NCBI GenBank assembly: GCA_041481895.1
Contig: JBGPCQ010000129.1
Span: 1-8,311 of the forward strand
DNA: 8,311 nt
DNA from: JAMPXD01 sp041481895
GTDB taxonomy: Bacteria > Desulfobacterota > Desulfuromonadia > Geobacterales > Geobacteraceae
Direction: 5' to 3'
The notes under the pieces: generated by a model
Database searches by the model: none
Told to the model about the DNA's origin: nothing
Seen by the model: only the letters and a program-made list of their open reading frames with translations
Program-made: the position numbers and the translations under genes
Part shown: one piece after another, positions 1-6,281 of the stretch
Position numbering within the stretch: the stretch's first letter is position 1
Layout of the letters: each line of letters opens with the position of its first letter

Positions 1-1521
1 CTGGTGGCGGCAATATCGTTCGCCACCGGGAACGGCATCCCGATCATCTGCAACGGCTATAAGGACAGCGAGTTCATCGAAACGGTCCTCTACGCCACCA
101 AGATCGGCTATGACATCACCATCGTCGTCGAGAAGATGTTTGAGCTGGAAAAGATCATCAGTCTGGCGAAAAAGGCGGGGATCGTGCCGAAGCTCGGGAT
201 CCGGGTGAAGCTGTCGTCCAAGGGGACCGGCAAGTGGGCCACCTCCGGCGGCGAGGACGCCAAGTTCGGCCTGCGCATCTCCGAGATCATCGCTGCCATC
301 GACATCCTGAAAAAGGAAGGGATGATCGACAACCTCAAACTCCTCCATTTCCATATCGGCAGCCAGATCACCAAGATCGACAAGATCAAGAACGCACTCA
401 TCGAGGGGACCCGCATCTACGCGGAAATGCGGAAGCTCGGGGTCGGCCTCGACTACGTGGACATCGGCGGCGGCCTGGGGGTCGACTACGACGGCTCCAA
501 GTCGAGCTACTTCTCCAGTGTCAACTACTCCATCGAGGAGTACGCGAACGATGTCATTTACCAGGTGAAGAATATCTGCGACGAGGCGGGGGTCCCCTGC
601 CCGAACATCATCTCCGAATCGGGGCGGGCCATCGTTGCCCACTATTCGGTCCTCGTGACCAACGTCCTCAACACGACCACCCAGAGCCTGATGCCCGACT
701 TCGAGGAGACCCTCGCTCAAGCGGAAAAACTCTCCCCTACCGTAAAGAAGCTGGTGGACATCTACAAGAGCCTCGACCGCTATTCGCTCCGCGAGGATTA
801 CCACGACACCCTCCAGCTCATCCAGGAGGCGGTCAGCCTCTTCAACCTTGGCTACCTCAATCTGAATGACCGGGCCATGGCAGAGTGGCTCTGCACAAGA
901 ATATTCCGCAAGATCGGCAGCCTCGTCGAGAAGATCAAGCCGATCCCCGAGGAGCTGCAGAACTTCCAGCTTTCTCTGCGGCAGACCTACTTCGCCAACT
1001 TCTCCCTGTTCCAGTCGATTCCGGACTCCTGGGCGATCGACCAGCTCTTCCCCATCGTCCCGATCCAGCGGCTCAACCAGAAACCGGACGTCATGGCCTC
1101 CATCGCCGACATCACCTGCGACTCGGACGGCGAGATCACCAGCTTCGTCGGCGAGAACGGACGGACCAAGTTTCTCCCCCTGCACAAAATCAGGAAGGAC
1201 GAGGACTACTTTATCGGCTTCTTCCTGATCGGCGCCTACCAGGAAATCCTCGGCGACCTGCACAACCTTTTCGGCGACACCAACGCGGTGCATATTACCT
1301 TCAGCAAGAAGACCAACTACAAGATCGACACGGTCATCACCGGCGATGCTATTTGGGAGAGCCTCAAGTACGTGCAGTACAAGGGCCCCGAGATTCTCAA
1401 GCACGTCCGCGACACCCTGGAAAAGAGCGTGGCGCTCCGCAAGATATCCATCGAGGAGACCAGCCATTTCCTGGAGCTCCTGGACAAGGCGCTCGTCTCC
1501 TATACCTACCTCGGGGAATAG
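1..1521 (+). CDS. speA: Biosynthetic arginine decarboxylase SpeA, 5'-truncated by the window edge
   Basis: This enzyme converts arginine to agmatine and CO2, the first step of the agmatine route to putrescine and spermidine. It is a PLP enzyme of fold type III (alanine racemase/ornithine decarboxylase-like). The frame is open from base 1 and ends at TAG 1519-1521, giving 506 residues. The family is usually about 630-660 residues, so roughly 130-150 are missing, including the PLP-binding lysine region; the in-frame GTG at 4 is not the real start. Family blocks seen, numbered from base 1: NGYKD (18-22), GKWATSGGE near 79-86, HFHIGSQ (116-122), GGGLGVDY (156-163), ESGRA (206-210), NFSLFQS and DQLFP, DITCDSD (370-376, carrying the active-site Cys), GAYQE (411-415) and NLFGDT. 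The C-terminus SYTYLGE resembles the E. coli SpeA end. It is followed by a repeat and a hairpin, so it is probably a separate transcription unit from the chemosensory genes. I see no frameshift. Confidence 0.97.
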   Translation: MVAAISFATGNGIPIICNGYKDSEFIETVLYATKIGYDITIVVEKMFELEKIISLAKKAGIVPKLGIRVKLSSKGTGKWATSGGEDAKFGLRISEIIAAIDILKKEGMIDNLKLLHFHIGSQITKIDKIKNALIEGTRIYAEMRKLGVGLDYVDIGGGLGVDYDGSKSSYFSSVNYSIEEYANDVIYQVKNICDEAGVPCPNIISESGRAIVAHYSVLVTNVLNTTTQSLMPDFEETLAQAEKLSPTVKKLVDIYKSLDRYSLREDYHDTLQLIQEAVSLFNLGYLNLNDRAMAEWLCTRIFRKIGSLVEKIKPIPEELQNFQLSLRQTYFANFSLFQSIPDSWAIDQLFPIVPIQRLNQKPDVMASIADITCDSDGEITSFVGENGRTKFLPLHKIRKDEDYFIGFFLIGAYQEILGDLHNLFGDTNAVHITFSKKTNYKIDTVITGDAIWESLKYVQYKGPEILKHVRDTLEKSVALRKISIEETSHFLELLDKALVSYTYLGE

Positions 1522-1640
1522 GGAACGCCGCTTTTCCGCCATGCCTGCGTTGGCCTTCGGGATTCCTTGTGCGGCGTAGCGCCGCTACGCCTCCGCGTCA
1601 TCCCTTGCCCGCCTTGGCCTGACGAAAAATCGACGTTCCC
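1521..1640. repeat. 120-bp nested imperfect inverted repeat (REP/MITE-like)
   Basis: The outer arms 1521-1541 and 1620-1640 are 21 nt each and match 17/21 as inverted copies, with perfect ends gggaacg / cgttccc. Three of the four mismatches would be G-U pairs in an RNA read from the minus strand. The middle holds a perfect 9-bp inverted repeat, ggcgtagcg (1573-1581) and cgctacgcc (1583-1591), around a single C. The overall centre (about 1580.5) and the inner centre (1582) nearly coincide, so the whole piece can fold as one long interrupted hairpin. It starts on the last base of the speA stop codon. There is no transposase. The architecture suggests a dispersed palindromic element, but copy number cannot be seen here. 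It could also stabilise or terminate the speA transcript. Confidence 0.6.
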
Positions 1641-1670
1641 TGTCTGACAAATGAAATATTGCAGGATGAG

Positions 1671-1705
1671 AAGGCGCCGGTTCCGGAAGGAGCGGCGCCT
1701 TTCTT
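1671..1705 (+). terminator. Probable Rho-independent terminator after speA
   Basis: A perfect 9-bp stem is formed by aaggcgccg (1671-1679) and cggcgcctt (1693-1701). The 13-nt loop itself contains the palindrome ttccggaa (1681-1688). The stem runs into a short T-rich stretch (cctttctt, 1698-1705). The T tract is broken by a C, so termination may be partial. It sits 150 bases after speA and upstream of the candidate promoter of the chemosensory operon, where a terminator would be expected. Confidence 0.5.
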
Positions 1706-1735
1706 GCTGCTGCGGTTTGCGATTCACTTAGTTCC

Positions 1736-1764
1736 TTGCCCTGCCGGAACTTTTTTGCTACCAT
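1736..1764 (+). promoter_or_regulatory. Candidate sigma70 extended -10 promoter of the chemosensory operon
   Basis: TTGCCC (1736-1741) can serve as a -35, followed by a 17-bp spacer and TACCAT (1759-1764) as a -10. The -10 is preceded by TGC (1756-1758), the extended -10 motif. Each hexamer matches the consensus at 4 of 6 positions. Transcription would start near 1771, leaving a leader of about 27 nt before the first CheW ATG. It is the best match in the speA-cheW gap, but this is a visual call. Confidence 0.3.
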
Positions 1765-1797
1765 GTCCGCAAACTTCATACGTGCAACGGTTGCCCC

Positions 1798-2268
1798 ATG
1801 AACCCTCCCGACAATCTCGTCGTCTTTACCCTCGACAGCAGCCACTACGCGTTGCGCCTCTCCGCAGTGGAGAGGGCCGTGCGGATGGTTGAAATAACCC
1901 CCCTCCCGCACGCGCCGGAAATCGTAGTCGGAGTCGTCAATCACCAGGGGCGGATCATTCCTGTCCTGAATATCCGGGAACGTTTCCGTCTCCCCGAGCG
2001 CCGGGCAGGGGTGAGTGATCAACTGCTGATTGCCCGCACCGCGCAACGCACCGTTGCACTCATCGTGGATGCGGTGCGCGGTGTTATCGAATCCCCGGAG
2101 CAGGGGGCAATTGCCCCGGCAACGATCGTTCCCGGCCTGGATTATGTGACAGGGGTGGTGAAGTTTGCCGACGGTATGCTGTTCATCCACGATCTCGACG
2201 AATTCCTTTCCCTTGAAGAGGAGGAGGCGCTGGAAGCAGCTATCAGCGCGGAAGCGCGGAAGTTCTGA
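1798..2268 (+). CDS. cheW: CheW-like coupling protein (WspB-like), first gene of the chemosensory operon
   Basis: A small cytoplasmic scaffold that links chemoreceptor tips to the CheA kinase. It is 156 residues long, a usual single-domain CheW length. It opens with a beta strand, NLVVFTLDSSHYAL (6-19). The family's core follows at VVGVVNHQGRIIPVLNIRERF (43-63), which matches the CheW pattern of a G-x-[IV]-x-x-[RQ]-G-x-[IV]-[IV]-P-[IV] turn. The later strands are QLLIART, VALIVDAVRGVI and YVTGVVKFADGMLFIHDLDEFL (116-137). The C-terminus is acidic (LEEEEALEAA). I chose ATG 1798 because no other start lies in frame upstream and the CheW fold begins right after it, but no clear Shine-Dalgarno precedes it (ggttgcccc). 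The last codons and the TGA lie inside an octamer repeat array. CheR-TPR follows after 91 bases. Assignment to the WspB position rests on gene context; the CheW call itself is firm. Confidence 0.93.
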   Translation: MNPPDNLVVFTLDSSHYALRLSAVERAVRMVEITPLPHAPEIVVGVVNHQGRIIPVLNIRERFRLPERRAGVSDQLLIARTAQRTVALIVDAVRGVIESPEQGAIAPATIVPGLDYVTGVVKFADGMLFIHDLDEFLSLEEEEALEAAISAEARKF

Positions 2269-2342
2269 AGAGCGGAAGCTCGGAAGCTCGGAAGCAAAAG
2301 ACTATAACTTTCCTGCCAGCCTTCCGCGCTTGCGCGCTTCCT
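2249..2342. repeat. Six-copy octamer array with inverted three-copy partner, spanning the cheW stop and cheW-cheR gap
   Basis: Six consecutive octamers of consensus CGGAAGCN lie in perfect 8-bp register from 2249 to 2296: cggaagcg, cggaagtt, ctgaagag, cggaagct, cggaagct, cggaagca. The cheW stop TGA (2266-2268) is within copy three. After a 22-base spacer, three degenerate octamers of the same consensus occur on the opposite strand, again in register (2319-2342; read on the minus strand: aggaagcg, cgcaagcg, cggaaggc). The best inverted match is 11 bp, aagcgcggaag (2252-2262) with cttccgcgctt (2321-2331). The RNA can therefore fold into alternative stems between the two arrays, just ahead of the cheR ribosome-binding site. 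Confidence 0.75.
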
Positions 2343-2359
2343 GACTAATAAAGGAATAA

Positions 2360-3880
2360 ATGACTCACGGCATCAGCGATCAATTATTGTCACAGTTCAG
2401 CGAATTCGTTACTGTCCGGTTCGGACTGCATTTCCCGAGGAAACGCTGGCGCGACCTCCAGCGGGGCCTGGTGTGCGCTGCCCGTGAATTCGGCTTGAAA
2501 GACGCCGCCGAGTGTATCAGCTGGCTCACCTCTACCGAGCTGACCAGGAGCGAGTTCGACATCCTTGCCGGCTGTCTGACGATCGGCGAAACCTACTTCT
2601 TCCGGGAACCGAACAGTTTCGAGGCCCTGGAAACGGAGATTCTCCCGGCCCTGATAAGCGCCCGGCGGGGGAGGGACCAGCGGCTGAGGATCTGGAGCGC
2701 GGGGTGCGCGACCGGCGAGGAACCCTATTCCATTGCCATGCTGCTCCACCGGCTGATTCCCGATCTGCCGCAATGGAACGTCACCATCCTGGCTACTGAC
2801 ATCAACCCCGAGTTCCTGCGCACGGCGGCACGGGGCGTATACGGTGACTGGTCGTTCCGCGGCGTCCCTGCCGGGGTCAAGGTAAAGTATTTCACCGGCA
2901 CCCGGGAAGGGAAATTCGAGATATCCGGCACGATCAGGAAAATGGTGACGTTCGCCCCGCTCAACCTGGCGGAAGACCCGTATCCATCGCTTGTCAACAA
3001 CACCAATGCGCTGGACATCATCTTCTGCCGCAACGTGCTGATGTACTTTGCGCCGCGCCAGATACAAAAGGTGATCGAGAAGTTCCACCATTCCCTTGTG
3101 CCCGGCGGCTGGCTGGCTGTCAGCCCGTGCGAGACGTCACATACTTTTTCCCGGGAATTTGAAACTGTTCATTTCCACAATGCAGACTTCTACAGGAATA
3201 TTGAGCCCGGGAAAGCGGCTGCACTGCCATTCGAGGCAGCCGGCGGGAAGACGGTTCCCCTCTCTTCCGTCACCACGGGTGAACGTGACGCGGTTCGGCG
3301 TTTAACTCCGCCACAACAGGATCTTCAAACTTATCCCGAAGCAATCCCGGGGAAGGATCATGCCGGGCAACCGGCTACCCCCTCTGAGAAGGCGCACGAG
3401 CTCCACCGGCAGGGACTCATTGACGACGCAACGGGGAAATTTGAGGATATCCCGGCCGGCACTCCGGAGGGGCCGGATGCCGCGCTGCTTATGGCCAGAA
3501 TTCACGCCAACCGGGGCAATTTTGCAGAGGCCCTGGAGTGGGCCGGACAGGCCATTGCCGCCGACAAGCTCGATCCTGAAGCGCACTACCTGCAGGCGCT
3601 GATATTCCAGGAGCAGGGTGCCGATGATGCGGCAATCGCCTCTCTGAAGCGGGCGCTCTATATTGACCAGGCATTCGTGCTTGCCCATTTCGCCCTGGCG
3701 AACCAGTTCGCGCGCCGGGGAAAGGCGAAAGATGCGGCCCGGCAGCTGGAGAATGCGGCTCTGCTGCTGCAGGCATACGGCGATGGCGATATCCTGCCGG
3801 GGTCTGACGGGTTGAGCGCCCGCCGACTTGCCGAGATCGTCGCATCAACCAGGGGAGGCGTCGTTAAAAGCAGGGGCTAG
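2360..3880 (+). CDS. cheR: CheR-type receptor methyltransferase with C-terminal TPR domain (WspC-like)
   Basis: Cytoplasmic S-adenosylmethionine-dependent methyltransferase that methylates glutamates on the chemoreceptor and so resets its sensitivity. It is 506 residues against about 280 for plain CheR. The CheR N-terminal helical domain spans about 1-75. The catalytic part runs to about 283: GETYFFRE (76-83), the SAM-binding WSAGCATGEEPYSIAM (112-127), LATDINPEFL (144-153) and DIIFCRNVLMYF (219-230). A proline-rich linker follows (about 284-342), then TPR-like helices from about 343 to 470, ending in the GSDGLSARRLAEIV tail often seen in TPR-bearing CheRs. AAAGGA (2350-2355), 4 nt before ATG 2360, supports the start. 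In Wsp systems a CheR-TPR acts on receptors without a C-terminal docking pentapeptide, and the receptor encoded here also lacks one. Neighbours are CheW genes on both sides, 91 and 42 bases away. A short heptamer repeat starts at its stop codon. Confidence 0.95.
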   Translation: MTHGISDQLLSQFSEFVTVRFGLHFPRKRWRDLQRGLVCAAREFGLKDAAECISWLTSTELTRSEFDILAGCLTIGETYFFREPNSFEALETEILPALISARRGRDQRLRIWSAGCATGEEPYSIAMLLHRLIPDLPQWNVTILATDINPEFLRTAARGVYGDWSFRGVPAGVKVKYFTGTREGKFEISGTIRKMVTFAPLNLAEDPYPSLVNNTNALDIIFCRNVLMYFAPRQIQKVIEKFHHSLVPGGWLAVSPCETSHTFSREFETVHFHNADFYRNIEPGKAAALPFEAAGGKTVPLSSVTTGERDAVRRLTPPQQDLQTYPEAIPGKDHAGQPATPSEKAHELHRQGLIDDATGKFEDIPAGTPEGPDAALLMARIHANRGNFAEALEWAGQAIAADKLDPEAHYLQALIFQEQGADDAAIASLKRALYIDQAFVLAHFALANQFARRGKAKDAARQLENAALLLQAYGDGDILPGSDGLSARRLAEIVASTRGGVVKSRG

Positions 3881-3897
3881 GGACTGGGAATCGGGAA
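3877..3897. repeat. Short degenerate heptamer repeat at the cheR stop
   Basis: Three 7-base units in register, ctaggga, ctgggaa and tcgggaa, begin one base before the cheR TAG (3878-3880). The sequence then leads into the ribosome-binding site of the next gene. The units are imperfect and few, so this may be a decayed simple repeat or chance. Confidence 0.4.
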
Positions 3898-3910
3898 TTA
3901 GCAGCCTGGA

Positions 3911-3915
3911 AAGGA
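3911..3915 (+). promoter_or_regulatory. Ribosome-binding site deciding the second cheW start
   Basis: AAGGA lies 7 nt before ATG 3923 but only 4 nt before an adjacent in-frame TTG at 3920. The spacing and the start-codon type both favour the ATG. Confidence 0.65.
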
Positions 3916-3922
3916 AGTCTTG

Positions 3923-4558
3923 ATGGAGCAGAAAGGGAAAAAGCCGGTGCGGAAGGTGAAGCCGGCAACTGACGTGCAGAAGATGTTGCGACAGGACGAG
4001 GAGGAGGCTGCACGATTGCCCGGCCGGGAATTGACTCCTGCCGCGGAGCGGAAAATCCTGCATGCCCGGGCGCAGGCGCTCGCCCGGGAACCCCTTGGGG
4101 AAGATGTCGCAACAGAGTGTTTCGAGGTCCTTGAATTTCTCCTGGCGTATGAAACATACGGCATCGAAATGTCCTATGTCCGCGAGACCCTGCCGTTAAA
4201 AGATCTTACCCCGGTCCCCTGCACCCCGCCCTTTGTCCTCGGCCTGATCAGCGTGCGGAGCCAGATCGTCTCCGTCATCGATATCAGGAACTTCTTCGAT
4301 CTGCCGGTAAAGGGGTTGACCGACCTCAACAGGGTCATCATCCTGCAGGACGGCGGGATGGAGTTCGGCATCCTGGCGGATGCCGTGCTCGGGGTGCGGA
4401 CAATTCCCCTCGCCGAGGTGCAGCCGTCGCTCCCCACGCTCACCGGCATCAGGGAAGAGTACCTGAAAGGGGTAACGAAAGAGCGGATGACGATCCTGGA
4501 TGGGAAAAAGCTGCTTAGTGATAAAAATATCATCGTCCATGAAGAGATAACAGAGTAA
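3923..4558 (+). CDS. cheW: CheW-like coupling protein with charged N-terminal extension (WspD-like)
   Basis: Second receptor-kinase coupling protein of the operon, 211 residues from ATG 3923 (a TTG three bases earlier is in frame but worse placed). The first ~65 residues are outside the CheW fold and strongly charged. They include DVQKMLRQDEEEAARLPGR (17-35) and the helical stretch ERKILHARAQALAREP (42-57), a type of N-terminal helix seen in WspD-like CheWs. The CheW domain follows: FEVLEFLLAYETYGIEMSYVRE (67-88), GLISVRSQIVSVIDIRNFFDLP (107-128) with the family turn, NRVIILQDGGMEFGILADAV, and a closing strand ERMTILDGKKLL. Two different CheWs in one cluster is a Wsp trait. The extension may give it a separate role in array packing or in contacting CheR or CheA, which is inference. 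The receptor gene begins 36 bases downstream. Confidence 0.93.
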   Translation: MEQKGKKPVRKVKPATDVQKMLRQDEEEAARLPGRELTPAAERKILHARAQALAREPLGEDVATECFEVLEFLLAYETYGIEMSYVRETLPLKDLTPVPCTPPFVLGLISVRSQIVSVIDIRNFFDLPVKGLTDLNRVIILQDGGMEFGILADAVLGVRTIPLAEVQPSLPTLTGIREEYLKGVTKERMTILDGKKLLSDKNIIVHEEITE

Positions 4559-4580
4559 ACAGACTTTCATTTGATACAGG

Positions 4581-4587
4581 AAGGGAG
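4581..4587 (+). promoter_or_regulatory. Ribosome-binding site deciding the chemoreceptor start
   Basis: AAGGGAG lies 7 nt before ATG 4595. The upstream in-frame TTG at 4571 has no comparable site and would add eight polar residues before the membrane anchor, so ATG 4595 is preferred. A second AGGAG (4590-4594) touches the ATG and is too close to be the main site. Confidence 0.6.
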
Positions 4588-4594
4588 CCAGGAG

Positions 4595-6214
4595 ATGTTA
4601 GGTAAATTCCGGATCAGGACAAGATTGCTGGGGAGTTATGCAATAATCATCGCGCTCATGATCATCACCGGGGCATATGCCTTGGACAGGCTGAGCTACG
4701 TGGCGAGCCGCACCACGGAACTGTATGAACACCCGTTCACCGTCAGGAAAAACATTCGCGATGCGAACCTCAACTTCACCAAGATGCAGTACAAGCTGAA
4801 AGATGCCGTGCTGGCCAAAGAGAGCGGCGCAGTGAATGCCGATCTGAAGGAGATATCCGCCTTTGAGAATGAGTTCAAAGTTAACATGGAGGTGGTGAAG
4901 GAGCGCTTTCTCGGCAAGAAGAGCGACGTTGACGATATTTTCAGGATCTACGTGGAATGGAAACAGCTCCGTGATCAAGTCGTCGCTGCGGTGAAGGAAA
5001 ACAAGCACGATACTGCGGCGCACCTTATGGCCGGTATCGATGCGAACCAGTTTCCCGCCATGGAAAGGGAAATGGCCGATGTGTTCACCTTCGTCGACAA
5101 CAAGGCGGCCACATTCTACAAGGAGTCACAGGAAGCGGCACGGGAATCGTACCTCCTTATTTTGGTGATGAACGTGATGGAGATTATCTTTGCCGTGATC
5201 ATCGCCCTCCTTTTGATTCGCAGCATCACCCGTCCCCTGAATATAGCAGTTGGAGTGGCGGAGCGGGTCGCCTCCGGCGACCTGACCGTTGTAGTTTCCG
5301 TACCCGACAGCCGGGACGAACTGACAATGCTGCTCACAACCTTCCAGCGGATGGTGGAGAACCTCCGGACCCAGACACTGGCAATCCGGGAAGGGGTGAA
5401 TGTCCTGGCCTCTTCCGCGAGCGAGATCCTCTCCTCGACGACCCAGGTCGCGTCGAGCGCGGCAGAGAGCGCCACGGCGGTGAATGAGACGACCGTCACC
5501 GTCGAGGAGGTCAAGCAGACCACCCAGCTTTCCGCGCAAAAGTCCCGCCACGTCGCCGACAGCGCGCAGAAGGCCCTGCAGGTCTCCCATCAGGGGAAAA
5601 AATCGGTGGAAGACGCCGTCCAGGGGATGAACCGCATCCGGGAACAGATGGAAACCATTGCCGGGAGTATTGTCAGCCTGAGTGAGCAGAGTCAGGCGAT
5701 AGGCGAAATCATCACGACGGTCAATGACCTTGCCGAACAGTCAAACCTCCTTGCTGTCAATGCAGCCATCGAGGCGGCCAAGGCGGGTGAGCAGGGGAAG
5801 GGCTTCGGCGTGGTGGCCCAGGAGGTCAGGAACCTCGCCGAGCAGTCCAAGCAGGCTACCGCCCAGGTAAGGACGATCCTCAACAATATCCAGAAGGCGA
5901 CCAATGCGGCGGTGATGGCGACGGAACAGGGGAGCAAGGCGGTGGAATCAGGTGAGAAAAAGTCGAACGAGGCGGGGGAGTCGATCCGGGTGCTGGCTGA
6001 CAGTATCGGGGAATCGGCCAATGCGTCGGCCCAGATCGCTGCGGCAAGCCAGCAGCAGATGGTGGGGATGGACCAGATAGCGCTGGCCATGGAAAACATC
6101 AAGGAAGCGAGCCGTCTGGGGGTCACCAGCACTCAGCAGGCCGAACATTCGGCGCAGGACCTCCATGAGCTGGGCCAGAAGCTGAAGCAACTGGTGGAAC
6201 GGTTCAAGCTGTAA
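4595..6214 (+). CDS. Methyl-accepting chemotaxis protein, 4HB sensor + HAMP, 40H-type (WspA-like)
   Basis: Inner-membrane chemoreceptor that senses a signal through its periplasmic domain and controls the CheA autokinase. It is 539 residues from ATG 4595. The N-terminus is a basic stretch (GKFRIRTRLL) followed by TM1 at about 12-30. A periplasmic region of about 155 residues has the look of a four-helix-bundle MCP domain. TM2 is about 187-208 (LLILVMNVMEIIFAVIIALLLI), followed by HAMP at about 211-260, with RPLN and the DEL motif. The signalling domain has the conserved tip at LAEQSNLLAVNAAIEAA (about 379-395) and GKGFGVVAQEVRNLAEQS. Counted against E. coli Tsr from the HAMP DE(L/M) motif to the tip, and from the tip to the final aromatic-basic end, each arm is 14 residues (two heptads) longer, which fits class 40H rather than 36H. 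The end (LVERFKL) has no NWETF-like CheR docking pentapeptide. In Pseudomonas the WspA stimulus is linked to surface contact or envelope stress; the ligand here is unknown. Confidence 0.95.
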   Translation: MLGKFRIRTRLLGSYAIIIALMIITGAYALDRLSYVASRTTELYEHPFTVRKNIRDANLNFTKMQYKLKDAVLAKESGAVNADLKEISAFENEFKVNMEVVKERFLGKKSDVDDIFRIYVEWKQLRDQVVAAVKENKHDTAAHLMAGIDANQFPAMEREMADVFTFVDNKAATFYKESQEAARESYLLILVMNVMEIIFAVIIALLLIRSITRPLNIAVGVAERVASGDLTVVVSVPDSRDELTMLLTTFQRMVENLRTQTLAIREGVNVLASSASEILSSTTQVASSAAESATAVNETTVTVEEVKQTTQLSAQKSRHVADSAQKALQVSHQGKKSVEDAVQGMNRIREQMETIAGSIVSLSEQSQAIGEIITTVNDLAEQSNLLAVNAAIEAAKAGEQGKGFGVVAQEVRNLAEQSKQATAQVRTILNNIQKATNAAVMATEQGSKAVESGEKKSNEAGESIRVLADSIGESANASAQIAAASQQQMVGMDQIALAMENIKEASRLGVTSTQQAEHSAQDLHELGQKLKQLVERFKL

Positions 6215-6215
6215 A

Positions 6216-6271
6216 GTAGGGGCGATTCTTGTGATCGCCACTATTTGGGCAAACACAAGGTTTGCCCCTAC
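6216..6271. repeat. 56-bp double-hairpin palindrome between receptor and kinase genes
   Basis: The outer ends gtaggggc (6216-6223) and gcccctac (6264-6271) are perfect inverted copies. Each half is also its own hairpin: ggcgat/atcgcc (6221-6226 with 6234-6239, 7-nt loop) and gggcaaac/gtttgccc (6247-6254 with 6260-6267, 5-nt loop). The two halves are imperfect inverted copies of each other over about 24 bases. The piece begins one base after the receptor stop codon and ends 10 bases before the cheA ATG. This architecture resembles REP/BIME-type dispersed elements. Within the mRNA it could protect the upstream receptor message or lower read-through into cheA; both are inference. There is no strong T tract, so it is not a typical terminator. 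Confidence 0.65.
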
Positions 6272-6281
6272 AAGGGATCCG

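Noticed and set aside
1506..1727. Small minus-strand open frame across the speA-cheW gap
   Set aside because: Most of it is the 120-bp inverted repeat read as protein (Arg/Ser-rich). Similar spurious ORFs are expected wherever such a repeat occurs.
1746..1758. Possible sigma54 site (gg...ttttttgc) before the first cheW
   Set aside because: Only 9 bases separate GG from GC where 10 are required, and the TGGCAC part is missing.
1585..2190. 201-codon minus-strand frame over the first cheW
   Set aside because: It is antisense to a clear CheW, has no family motif, and its C-terminal part is just translated palindromic repeat.
1..2268. Functional link between polyamine synthesis (speA) and the chemosensory system
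   Set aside because: A 276-base gap with a terminator-like hairpin and its own candidate promoter separates them, and nothing in the sequence ties the two beyond adjacency.
6216..6271. Rho-independent terminator between receptor and cheA
   Set aside because: The hairpins are good but no T run follows (caagggatccg), and cheA belongs to the same functional operon. It is better described as a palindromic repeat.
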